Source: Prorocentrum cordatum (taxonomy: Eukaryota > Sar > Dinophyceae > Prorocentrales > Prorocentraceae). From it: 64,000 nucleotides of DNA. Numbering within the stretch: position 1 is the first letter of the stretch; each line of letters begins with the position of its first letter. Positions 55,642 to 64,000 of the stretch are shown here, in pieces. The stretch covers positions 120,723 to 184,722 of the forward strand of contig CAUYUJ010016881.1 in the NCBI GenBank assembly GCA_963575745.1, in the 5' to 3' direction. Below the pieces are notes generated by a model. That model was not told the DNA's origin. It searched no databases and worked only from the letters and a program-made list of their open reading frames with translations. Position numbers and translations under genes: made by a program.

Positions 55642-55748
55642 CGGCGACGACGACGACGGCGGCGGCGGCGGCGACGACGGCGGCGGCGGCCACGACGACG
55701 GCGGCGGCGGCCACGACGGAGACGGCGGCGGTGGTAGCGGCGGCGGCG
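55345..55748. repeat. GAC/GGC microsatellite
   Basis: Pure GAC runs passing into GGC/GAC mixtures next to the LRR exon. On the minus strand it follows the exon as intron or downstream DNA. Confidence 0.95.
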
Positions 55749-55759
55749 GCGCCTGCTGC

Positions 55760-55854
55760 CCCCCGCGCAGGCCGCAGTCTGCCAGCAGCAGCGTGCGGAG
55801 GTGCGTGTTGGCCCCCAGGCTGCTCGCGAGCTTGGGCCCGACCCTCGGCTCCTC
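55760..55854 (-). CDS. Tropomodulin-like / LRR protein, downstream exon
   Basis: The minus strand encodes EEPRVGPKLASSLGANTHLR followed by TLLLADCGLRGG, one leucine-rich repeat of the ribonuclease-inhibitor/tropomodulin kind (LA..L..NthL+.L.L..c.l). A strong acceptor precedes it: a C run then GCCAG|GAG at 55855/55854. It joins the exon at 62149-62081 in phase 0. The downstream boundary is uncertain because a GC donor could sit in the GGGGGGCAGC stretch near 55759. No further LRR exon was found downstream. Confidence 0.6.
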
Positions 55855-55986
55855 CTGGCGGGGGGGGGGCTGCGACTGCGACCGCGACTGCGGCTGCGAC
55901 CCGCAGTGCCAGAAGAAGACGAAGCGGCAGAGACAGAAACTCTTGGCGCTCCTCCCAGAGTTCCTGGGTCTGCGCCAGACCCCCCT

Positions 55987-56031
55987 CCCTGGTGCGCGCA
56001 GCGCGCCAGGGGCGGCGCCGGAGGCGCCGCC
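55987..56031. repeat. Two adjacent GC hairpins
   Basis: CCTGGTGCGC and GCGCGCCAGG arms pair at 9 of 10. Immediately after, GGCGGCGCC and GGCGCCGCC pair perfectly over 9 bp with a GGA loop (56011-56031). Confidence 0.8.
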
Positions 56032-56040
56032 GGGAGGCCC

Positions 56041-56248
56041 CAGCGCGTAAGAAACCCGCGCGGAGCGCCACAAAATATCGGTTGATGGCGTTCGTTCTGC
56101 TTCTGATTGCGCGCCCTGCAGGTGCCGCGGGCGGGGGCCGAACCCAGCGCGTAAGAAACCCGCGCGGAGCGCAAAAAAGTATCGGCTTATAGCGTTGGTT
56201 CTGCTTCGGATTGCGCGCCCTGCAGGTGCCGCGGGCGGGGGGCCCGAG
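56041..56248. repeat. Two-copy tandem repeat, period 104 bp
   Basis: CAGCGCGTAAGAAACCCGCG at 56041 and 56145; both copies end GCGCCCTGCAGGTGCCGCGG. They differ by a few bases. Confidence 0.85.
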
Positions 56249-56345
56249 CGCACGCAAAGACCACCACTCCTCCTGGCGAGAGGGGGGGGGGCAGGACCGA
56301 CCGGCAGCGACTCCGGAGGGCGGCTCGAGCATCGAGGTGTACGTG

Positions 56346-56537
56346 TAAGTCGGGCCTGTCCCCCTGCAGGGGGATGTTCGACGAAAGATCAAAAACACAC
56401 CCCAAAAGTACCCCAAAAAGGTCAGAAAGTACATAAAAAGTAGTCCCCAGACTATTTTTGGACTATTTTTTGATTTCTTTGGGGTAGTTTTTATTTTTCT
56501 TCGAAAATCCCCCTGTAGGGGGACAGGCCCGACTTAA
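56346..56537. mobile_element. Family-1 MITE, copy F
   Basis: Ends TAAGTCGGGCCTGTCCCCC and GGGGGACAGGCCCGACTTAA. Flanks GTGTACGT and GAGTACGT match at 7 of 8. The interior carries GTCCCCAGACTATTTTTGG and AAATTT-like words shared with C and D. It lies in the putative LRR-gene intron. Confidence 0.88.
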
Positions 56538-57050
56538 GAGTACGTCGGATCGGAACGCATCGGCACGGCGTCAAGATCGTACCGGACCAGCTGCGCCAGG
56601 ATGCGCAACAGCGCCATGCAAGCATCGGCCACTTTTGGATCGCCGAAATATCGGGATCGATCTGGATCAGGCCGGCCGAACTCGATATCGAATCGGACCT
56701 ATCGGATCGAAGCGGACCCGGAGGAAGGGGAGAGAAGATGAGCACTCAACGCATCGCAACGAGATCCGTACCGCGTCAGAGGCGAAGACGCAACAGAGAT
56801 ACACAGCGCCCGCTCACACAGGCCCTCCAGCCTGACTCACAGCGAGCGTCCTCCCCTGATGCAGAAGCGCGCTTGGCGACCTGGCCAACCCATTCGTTCC
56901 CAGGGCGTCCGACATTCTCTGCAGATCTCTCTGTGGCCGACGTGCGCCCTCGAGGACGACCATGCTGCGTTTCGTCGGAAAGCGCTGGGGGGGGGGGGCC
57001 GGGAGAACGCCAGCGGCACGCCTGCACCGAGAGCCGGTCCTGAACGGGCC
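56538..57050. other. Unassigned; CGGATC-rich part
   Basis: GGATCG and CGGATC words recur at 56545-56720. No gene is recognised. Confidence 0.4.
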
Positions 57051-57110
57051 CCGCCTGGGCCCAGGGTGGGTGTACACAGGCCTTGCTGGTCTGGCCGGGA
57101 AGGTACGGCA

Positions 57111-57289
57111 GGTTCGTGTCGTGCCGACCCCAGCGTTGGTTTTTGACTCCGCAGGGATCGTTCAACCTTGAACGATCGGCCGCTGCCGCAACGTCCGATC
57201 GTTCAACATCGATCGATTCTGGGTCGCCGGCGGCGTTCAACCTTGAACGTCCGCGCTGGGGTCGCCGCTGGTCGACACGACGCAAACCT
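57111..57289. repeat. Foldback with two internal perfect palindromes
   Basis: Outer arms GGTTCGTGTCGTGCCGACC and its near complement (GTCGACACGACGCAAACC) enclose GATCGTTCAA-CC-TTGAACGATC at 57156-57177 and CGTTCAA-CC-TTGAACG at 57234-57249. Only the outer arms are imperfect. Confidence 0.75.
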
Positions 57290-57464
57290 ACCGGTACACC
57301 CTGCGAAATGCTTAAGAAATCATGGGTTAAGAAATTCATAGTCTCAGAACTTGGATAAAACCCAGAACTTCTATCAAAATCTTGGGATTTACACTGAAAC
57401 GGTAAGAATAATCGACACTCTGGCCGAAAACTTAGGTTTTCTTAAGCATCGCATGAGGTGTACA

Positions 57465-57610
57465 TGCAACGATCCTGGGCCCATGATCTGACTGGCCGGG
57501 ATCGGCACAGGTGCACAGGTGGCGCCAGGACCACGATCGGTGCAGGTGCAGCCCCATCCTGGGCCCAGGAGAAGGCTGGCCAGGATCGGTGCAGGCGTGC
57601 GCCGACAACC
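57465..57610. repeat. Repeated CCTGGGCCCAGG..GGCCAGGATCGGTGCAGG element
   Basis: Two copies about 80 bp apart, with relatives near 57043 and 2262. The core is a 12-bp palindrome followed by CTGGCC(A/G)GGATCGG. Confidence 0.65.
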
Positions 57611-57754
57611 CTAAGCCGACCCTGGTCGTGGGCAGGCAAAGCGCTTCGGATACATACAGGGCTCCCACAGTGCCAGACCAACAGGACTCTGATGTTCCTA
57701 GCGTGCGCTCGCCGAGGCAGCACGGAATAAAAGATAGGCGGATCCGCTAGCAGG

Positions 57755-57935
57755 GGTTTGGAAGAGCCCCCCAGTTACCCCCAAGGCGGCCCAAGAGGCC
57801 TCAAGAGGCTTCCAAGAGGCACCCAAAAGGCCCCCAAGAGGCCCCCAAGAGCCAATCAGATGCCCCCCGAGAGCCCTCCAAGGCCCCTGAGAGGCATTCC
57901 CGGAGACCCTCACATGCATCCAGAGGCTCCTGACC
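57755..57935. repeat. Short CCAAGAGGCC-type array
   Basis: CCCCCAAGAGGCC words in the same orientation as 5045-5640. Confidence 0.75.
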
Positions 57936-58109
57936 CACAGGCCAGGCATAGTGGCACGATTCTTAACGAATTCGCTGCTGTGGGGGTTGGCGGAATGGCG
58001 TAAAAGCCTCTTCGATAGAAAAGGGCTGATCTTCCAGAAGGGGTTTAGAACGGGATACGGGAGACGGACTTACTCGGGTCCTCCCGCTGCGAGTGGCGTC
58101 ACTGTCAAG

Positions 58110-58323
58110 GCGGCGGCGTGCGAGGAGGAGGAATGAGAAGCGGCGGGCCTTCTCAGAAGGCTCGGAAGGCTCGGAAGTCCCCCGGCCTTCTGAGAAGTCT
58201 TCCCCGAAGACACAGAAAACTCCTCAGAAGGCCGGACAGAAGGCCGGAGGCCTTCGGAGAAGTCCCGCCGCCTTCTGAGAAGCCCTCCCCCTTCTCACAT
58301 TCCTCCCCTCGCTCGCCGCCGAG
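58110..58323. mobile_element. Family-2 MITE, copy 4
   Basis: It opens GGCGGCGGCGTGCGAGGAGG and closes CTCGCTCGCCGCCGAG. Internal CCTTCTGAGAAG, CAGAAGGCCGGA and GCCTTCGGAGAAG palindromes are expanded relative to the other copies. Confidence 0.75.
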
Positions 58324-58557
58324 ACAGTGTCAAAAGCCACCCCCAGAGTCACCCCTGCTCAGCGGGGGCATCGCGAGCAAGAGCCGAGGCAGCTCCGCGG
58401 CCAGCGTGGGCGAGCGCAAGCACCAAAAGGCGGCCCGGCGGCGCGCAGCCGTCTCCCGGGCACCTCGCGCACATCACGCCCGCAAGTGGGGGGGAGCGGT
58501 CACGAGCCAAAGAGTAAGCTCGTGCCTTGACGACGGAAGGTACGGCGGCAGACAGAA

Positions 58558-58640
58558 CCAACAAAAACAATGAACACAGACCTCAAGCACAACAACAACA
58601 ACAAAAACAACAACAACACCAACAACAACAGCAACAATCA
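58558..58640. repeat. AAC microsatellite
   Basis: CAACAACAA with AAA and ACC interruptions. Confidence 0.9.
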
Positions 58641-58917
58641 TTTTACCCGAACGCTCAGTGTTCTCACCAGTGCCAGGGTTTTCATGCGACGCGAGACAAT
58701 ACCCCCACTTCGTGGGGGGGCAGTTCAAGCTCTACCAAATATCCAAACGACTCTTCGCGACCACCCAAACCCAGCTTCCCGCCCTATGACGTTGGGACAC
58801 TTCACTTCGTGGCGTGCGGACGACCGTGGCTACTACACTGGCGTGGGGTACACACCCACAGAACTTGGTCACTTATTCGGGGCGCGCGTGTGCCCAGCAT
58901 CCTGCAATTGTGACATA

Positions 58918-58985
58918 CAATACATGACACAGACAGACAGAGAGAGAGACAGAGAGCAGACAGAGAGAGAGACAGAGAGAGCGGA
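58918..58985. repeat. AGAC/AGAG microsatellite
   Basis: CAGACAGAGAGAGA words. Confidence 0.9.
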
Positions 58986-59034
58986 GTTGGTCACATTTTT
59001 GGGGCAAGTTCCTGAGATCGTCGTGTTTTTTGTT

Positions 59035-59640
59035 GGTCTTGCGCGCGCGAATGTCCACTTTACTTTTTTTTGCAAGGGAGTATTGAAATTTGATTATGTT
59101 AGAACAAGAAAAAGTAGCTCGCGCGAGCTCATGTAACATAAATGTTGAAAAACCATTGGTTTTGTGGGAGTCGGACAGCGCGCGCGGGATGAAATTTGGA
59201 CATTTTTTTTTGAAAAACCATTGGGTTTTTGATGTTTTTATGTTGAAATCGTTACGAAACCTAAGGTTCTGGAAGGATTTCGTCTTGCGCGCGCGAATGT
59301 CCACTTTACCTTATTTTTTGCAAGGGATTATTGAAATTTGATTATGTTAGAACAAGAAAAAGTAGCTCGCGCGAGCTCATGTAACATAAATGTTGAAAAA
59401 CCATTGGTTTTGTGGGATTCGGACAGCGCGCGCGGAAGGACATTTTGACAATTTTTTCTTAAAAAACCATTGGGTTTTTGACGTTTTTATGTTAAAAATC
59501 GTTACGAAACCTAAGGTTTTGGAAGGATTTCGTCTTGCGCGCACGAATGTCCACTTTACCTTATTTTTTGCAAGGGATTCTTGCAATTTGATCAAGTAAG
59601 AACAAGAATTTTCATTTTATGGTGTTTTTTGCAAGGGAAA
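59035..59640. repeat. Tandem repeat of about 248 bp, two full copies and a partial third
   Basis: CTTGCGCGC(G/A)CGAATGTCCAC recurs at about 59037, 59284 and 59533. Units are AT-rich with CGCGCG islands (AGCTCGCGCGAGCT, CAGCGCGCGCGG). GAAATCGTTACGAAACC is the complement of TTCGTAACGATTTC in the 51-53-kb units, so the families are related in reverse orientation. Confidence 0.9.
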
Positions 59641-59784
59641 ACGGATTACAACAAAACAACCGGATCCGGTACCAATCGTTTTGCCTGAGACTTCCTCACG
59701 AAAATGATGAAAATGTGGCTGCGGCCTAGGCGCGGCGGGGGGGTCGTGCACCAGGGGCCCCAACAATAATTATTCTTAAGAAGA

Positions 59785-60090
59785 AATAATGTTCAACGAC
59801 AACGACAACGACAACGCAGCCAACAACAACCACAACAGCAACAACAACAGCATCAGCACCAACGATAACAACAATTACAACAACAGCGACAACAGCAGCA
59901 ACAACAACAAACGACAACATGAAGACTGAGCAACCACAAGAACAACAACAAAAACAATCACCACAGCAACCACAACAACAACCACAACCACGACCACGAC
60001 CACAACCACAACCAAAACCACAACCACAACTACAACAACAAAAAACAGCAACATCACCAACCACAACAACAACCACAACAGTAATGTTAA
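59785..60090. repeat. AAC/ACC microsatellite
   Basis: CAACAACAA passing into CACAACCAC words. Confidence 0.95.
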
Positions 60091-60706
60091 GACTGTTCGC
60101 TTCTGATCTGCTCGCGTGCCGTTCATCACGTATATCCCAAACCCTCGACATCCGCCCTCTTCGACTGCAACGTGTATTTCGTGCAGTCTATGAGGCAGGA
60201 GAAGAAAGGACGGATGGAAGGGACAAGGAACAGGCGGGTTGCTAACGCGTGCGTCCTGCATGAATCGCGAGGAAGTCTCTAGCGATAGCGCGATTCCCAA
60301 GTTGATCGTCAGAAAGGTCAGAGCGAGAGCGTGATTTCTGAGTGTCGAGGGCATGGCGTCTGAAGAAATCCAGAGGAAGTCCCACGAGAGCGCGATTCTT
60401 GTAAAAATTGTGGAGAAATCCCGCGCGAGAGCGCAATTTGGGAAAAAGTGTGACGAAATATCAAGTGGGAGCCGTTGTTGTTGTTGTTGTAAACTGGAGC
60501 TCACCAACACAGTTTGGTGACACTTCACTTTCCCTTGTCAGAACCAGGGTGCGAGCCCCGGTAGAAGCACTTCAATTGAAAAATGCAACTACAATGGTCA
60601 CTGGAGAAGGGAACAACAATCATTACTCTTTAGAAAGAAAGTTCAAGAACAACAACAACGACAGTGACAACGACAACGACAACGACAGCGACAACAACAA
60701 CAACAA

Positions 60707-60747
<41 letters not shown>

Positions 60748-61440
60748 GCAGCAGCAGCAGCAGCAGCACCAACAATCAGTCTAAAACTGTTCACTCTCAT
60801 CCGCTCGCGTGCTATTCAACACGCATATCCCAAACCCTCGGTACCCGGCCCCTTCGTCTTCCATCGTACCCCCTTGGGAGTGTATCCTCGTTACCTGCCA
60901 CGTGTCATCGGTGCAGCCCCTAAAGCAAGGGAAGAGAGGACAGATGGAAAGGGATGGGAGAAGAATGGAGCACGGGAGAGATTAGAAGGGGCCTGGAGCA
61001 GATAACACGTGGCAGAACCAGACGGGCTGATCGGGCGGGTAGACCCGAACGGTCGAGCAGGCGGGTTACTGAAGCGTGAGTACTGCACGAATCGCGAGGA
61101 GATCTCAAGCGATAAAGCGGTTCGCAAGTAAACCATAAAGAAAACCAAGCCGAGAGCGTGACTTCTGAGTGTTGGGGGCACGGCGCCGCCACCAAGTGCG
61201 AGGGAGTACCACGCAATACCGCCATGCATAATTTGTAAAGAATTCCCACGCGAGAGCGCGATGTTGAAATGAGTGAGGAGGCAGTATCAGGCGCAAGCCG
61301 TTATTGTTGAAACTCAGGGGCCAACGTCCGAATTTGAGCGACAAGACTTTCCCTTGTAAAACACAGGGTGCGAGCCCTAGGCGGAGCACATTAATTTAAA
61401 AACACAATGGGCTCCAGGGGGGTCAACAAGAACTGTCCTT
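60091..61440. repeat. Two-copy duplication of about 600-700 bp with AAC arrays
   Basis: CTCGCGTGC.(A/G)TTCA..ACG.ATATCCCAAACCCTCG starts copies near 60107 and 60800. Both later carry CGCGAGAGCGCGAT-like words, ACTTTCCCTTGT and CAGGGTGCGAGCCC, and an AAC array follows each (60650-60770 and from 61455). Confidence 0.8.
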
Positions 61441-61454
61441 TAAAAGTGGAACCC

Positions 61455-61472
61455 AAAAACAATGACAACGTC

Positions 61473-61564
<92 letters not shown>

Positions 61565-61775
61565 CGACGACGACGACGACAACAACAACGTTAACGACAA
61601 CAATAACGACAACGACAACGACAAAGACAACGACGACAGAAGCAGCAACAACAACCACAACAACAGCAGCAGCAAAAACAGCAGCAACAACAACAAAACA
61701 AAAAAAACAGCAGCGACAACAGCAGCAACAGCCAAAAAAAACAGAAACAACAACAAAGACAACAAAACAGCGGAC
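61455..61775. repeat. AAC microsatellite
   Basis: Pure CAA runs with GAC and CAG interruptions. Confidence 0.95.
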
Positions 61776-62080
61776 CGCTGCTCCGCCGCCTGGCTGGCGC
61801 CCCCGTCACCCCAGGGGGGGCCGGGGCCCGCGGGCACCAGTGCAGCGCCTGCCTCCGCCCCTCCCCTCCCGCCCGCCCTCGGCCCGCACAGCCCGAGGCC
61901 AGGCCCGGGCGCGCGAGGACTCGCCACTGCCGCCGCCGCCGCCGGAGTCGTCGGCTCCGTCGTGGCCGTCGTGATCGTCGTGGCCGCCGCCGTCGCCGCC
62001 GCCGCGGGCGTCGATGCCGCCGCCGCTGCCGCGGCCCTCTGTGCCCCGCGCGCCGGCCCTCTGTCCGGCGGCGGCAGCAC

Positions 62081-62149
62081 GTAGGTCGAGAGGTCGAGCT
62101 CTACCAGGCTGGGGTCGTTGAGCGCCACCCGGTGCACCATCCAGACCAT
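62081..62149 (-). CDS. Tropomodulin-like / LRR protein, upstream exon
   Basis: The minus strand encodes MVWMVHRVALNDPSLVELDL then STY. LNDPxLxxLxL is the typical opening of the tropomodulin/leiomodin leucine-rich region. The donor TAC|GTGCTG at 62081/62080 is canonical. Joined to the exon at 55854 it reads ELDLSTYEEPRVGPKLASSL in phase 0, which gives a normal two-repeat LRR. The start shown is the first Met in the open stretch; it may instead be an internal exon with an acceptor upstream. Tropomodulins cap actin pointed ends in animals; function in this organism is not known. Confidence 0.55.
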
Positions 62150-62219
62150 CCAGGTGCCTCGGCTCCGCGGGCATCCCCTCTGCCTCGCCCTGCCCTTTCT
62201 CCCTGCACGCCCTCGCGGC

Positions 62220-62345
62220 TTCTCCTCCCCCCTCCCCCTTTTCCTCCTCCTCCTCCGCCTCCTCTTCCCCCCCCCTTTTCCTCCTCATCCTCTCCCTCCT
62301 CATTCTCCTCCTCCAACCCTTCCGCCCCTCCTTATCTCCTCCATT
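62220..62345. repeat. TCC-rich tract
   Basis: CTCC triplets mixed with CCCTT and CCGCC. Confidence 0.85.
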
Positions 62346-62462
62346 CCTGTTCCTTATATACAACTTCTCCCCGTCGCACCCTGGGGCCAGTTTTTAGGGC
62401 GGTCCGGGCGTTTCGCCTAAGACTTCCTCACCATTTATGACCCTGACGCTTGAAAACTGACA

Positions 62463-62825
62463 AAAGCTTCACAAATGGAGGGCGGGTCGTTTTCAACATG
62501 TGGCTGTCGCCTCAGCGCCGCGCACATTCGTTCTAAAGATTTGCAAGAGCTTCACGGATTGAGGGCGGGTTGTTTTCAAAATGTGGCTCTCGCCTTAGCG
62601 CGGCGCACGGTCGCTTTAAAAGTTGCAAGAGTTTCACGGATTGTGGGCGGCTCCTTTTCAATATGTGGCTCTCGCCTTAGCGCCGCGCACATTCGTGTTA
62701 CATCCGTTAAAATCTGCAAGAGCTTCACGGATTGGGGGCGGCTCCTTTTCAAAGTGTGGTTCTCGCCTTAGCGACGCGCACACTCTTTCTGTAAGTTGCA
62801 CGAGTTTCACGAATTCGCATGATCA
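62463..62825. repeat. Minisatellite of 83-92 bp, about four copies
   Basis: GCAAGAG(C/T)TTCACGGATTG.GGGCGG recurs with TTTTCAA.ATGTGGCTCTCGCC and TTAGCGCCGCGCAC. Copies differ by short indels. Confidence 0.85.
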
Positions 62826-63118
62826 GCGTACCAGAAATTGTGTTTTGGAAGGATTCAGGATTATACGTTGGCTCGCGGTGTTGAAGTCCCAGGAATGGCG
62901 TTCCCTCACGATCCAGGAGCGTCAAAACGCAACAGTCAGGTTGATCCGTGGCGTTGGAATTCAAAGCACGATGCTTTGGCATGCATCAGGGTCTTCAAAC
63001 GGTTGTTTTCCAACGACGCAGTTCCCTCAGTGGAAATTCACCCTGGTAGGGGCCTATGAAGAGGGAGCTTGGAGGGAGGGTTCATTCCAACATCGTTGAA
63101 GACTCTTTGGTTTACTCT
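62826..63118. other. Unassigned sequence
   Basis: Not repetitive, with short open frames on both strands. No domain is recognised. Confidence 0.4.
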
Positions 63119-63121
63119 GGT

Positions 63122-63269
63122 ACTCCTCCTCCTCCTCGTCATCATCAGCATCATCACATCATCAGCACCATCATCGTCATCATCATCATACTCATCATCA
63201 TCAGCATCAGCATCACATCAGTATCACCATCCGCATCACCATCATCATAGTACCCACATCAGCATGATG

Positions 63270-63325
<56 letters not shown>

Positions 63326-63476
63326 CATCATCATCATCATCATCCTACTCGACATCAGCATCATCAGCATCATTATCAGCATGATCATCATCATCATCCT
63401 CATCATCAGCATCATCCCCACCATCATCATGAGCATCATCATCTTCACCCTCATTCATTCTCACAACCATCACAAC

Positions 63477-63524
<48 letters not shown>

Positions 63525-63835
63525 TAAGATCAACATCAACATCAACACCGTCATCATCATTAGCATCATCATCATCGCCACCGTCACCGTCATCGTCATG
63601 AGTGTCCTCAGTGTCATCAATGCCATCCATGTCATCAATGCCATCAACGTCATCATAACCATCATCATCAACAACGCCATCATCATCATCAGCATCAACA
63701 TCATCACCATCATAATGAGAATCCTCGTCATCATCGGAATCAACGTCACCACCACCAGCATCATCATCATCATCATCATCACCATCATCACCACCTCATC
63801 ACCACCACCACCATCACCACCACCACCATCACCAT

Positions 63836-63875
<40 letters not shown>

Positions 63876-63900
63876 AGTAGCATCATCATCATCATCCATG
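63122..63900. repeat. ATC microsatellite, about 780 bp
   Basis: CAT triplets with CAC, CAG, CGT and GTC variants and two pure runs (about 63268-63322 and 63476-63522). Confidence 0.95.
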
Positions 63901-64000
63901 GTTTGCCCTCCCTCCTCGTCCATCCGCCTCCACCCCCGTCCAGCCCTCCCTCCCCCCTCCCTCCTCAGTCCTCCTCGTCCTCCTCCTCCTCCTCCCCCCT
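63901..64000. repeat. Start of a pyrimidine-rich tract at the window edge
   Basis: CCCTCC and CTCCTC words running off the end of the window. Confidence 0.85.

Larger units (their letters stand above)
55855..62080 (-). other. Putative 6.2-kb GT-AG intron of the tropomodulin-like gene
   Basis: GT at 62080-62079 and CCAG at 55858-55855 define a phase-0 intron. Inside lie a family-1 MITE, a family-2 MITE, AAC arrays, the 248-bp tandem repeat and the 57-kb foldback. Length and content match the other introns here. Confidence 0.5.

Noticed and set aside
60520-60560. tRNA-type B box (GGTGCGAGCCC) suggesting a tRNA-derived SINE
   Set aside because: The motif also occurs at 61367 because the segment is duplicated. 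It departs from GGTTCGANNCC at two positions and no convincing A box or tRNA fold is upstream.

Overview
This window looks like dinoflagellate nuclear DNA. I infer this from pentatricopeptide-repeat (PPR) exons of the SYNAGLSACEKGEQW type, a near-match to the dinoflagellate trans-spliced leader, split genes with GC-AG or GT-AG introns, a decayed LINE with reverse transcriptase and RNase H domains, and very long simple-sequence arrays. The species cannot be named from sequence alone. No rRNA, tRNA or CRISPR array was found. One 100-N assembly gap lies at 8901-9000.

I can support three protein-coding genes, all on the minus strand and all broken by repeat-filled introns. (1) A neprilysin-type M13 zinc peptidase, seen as three exons between 7518 and 3814, with HELSH and GENIAD zinc motifs; both ends are missing. 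(2) A PPR gene whose five exons (31501 to 17172) join in one frame, all introns phase 1, to about 857 residues. A spliced-leader relict sits 95 bp before its ATG. Its introns alternate between two types, each with its own hairpin just before the acceptor. (3) A tropomodulin-like / leucine-rich-repeat gene, seen as two exons at 62149-62081 and 55854-55760 that splice in phase across a 6.2-kb intron.

Layout. 1-3.8 kb: TCC and ATAC repeats and two MITEs. 3.8-7.6 kb: M13 gene. 9.0-14.9 kb: a 2.8-kb unit duplicated in tandem, built from arrays of a GGCCGTCTTGGG-like motif. 15-17 kb: TCC array and foldback elements. 17.2-31.6 kb: PPR gene, whose last intron holds an alternating 240-bp satellite and an 860-bp TCC array. 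31.6-36.7 kb: dead LINE with nested MITEs. 36.7-55.7 kb: microsatellites, minisatellites, local duplications and MITEs. 55.7-62.2 kb: tropomodulin-like gene with MITEs, AAC arrays and tandem duplications in its intron. 62.4-64 kb: a 90-bp minisatellite and an ATC array.

Two families of non-autonomous foldback elements recur. Family 1 has six copies of 156-193 bp with TTAAGTCGGGC-like ends and 8-bp target duplications. Family 2 has four copies of about 200 bp with ends like TCGGCGGCGAGC. Most long open frames here are by-products of GC-rich, stop-poor repeats and are not annotated as genes.
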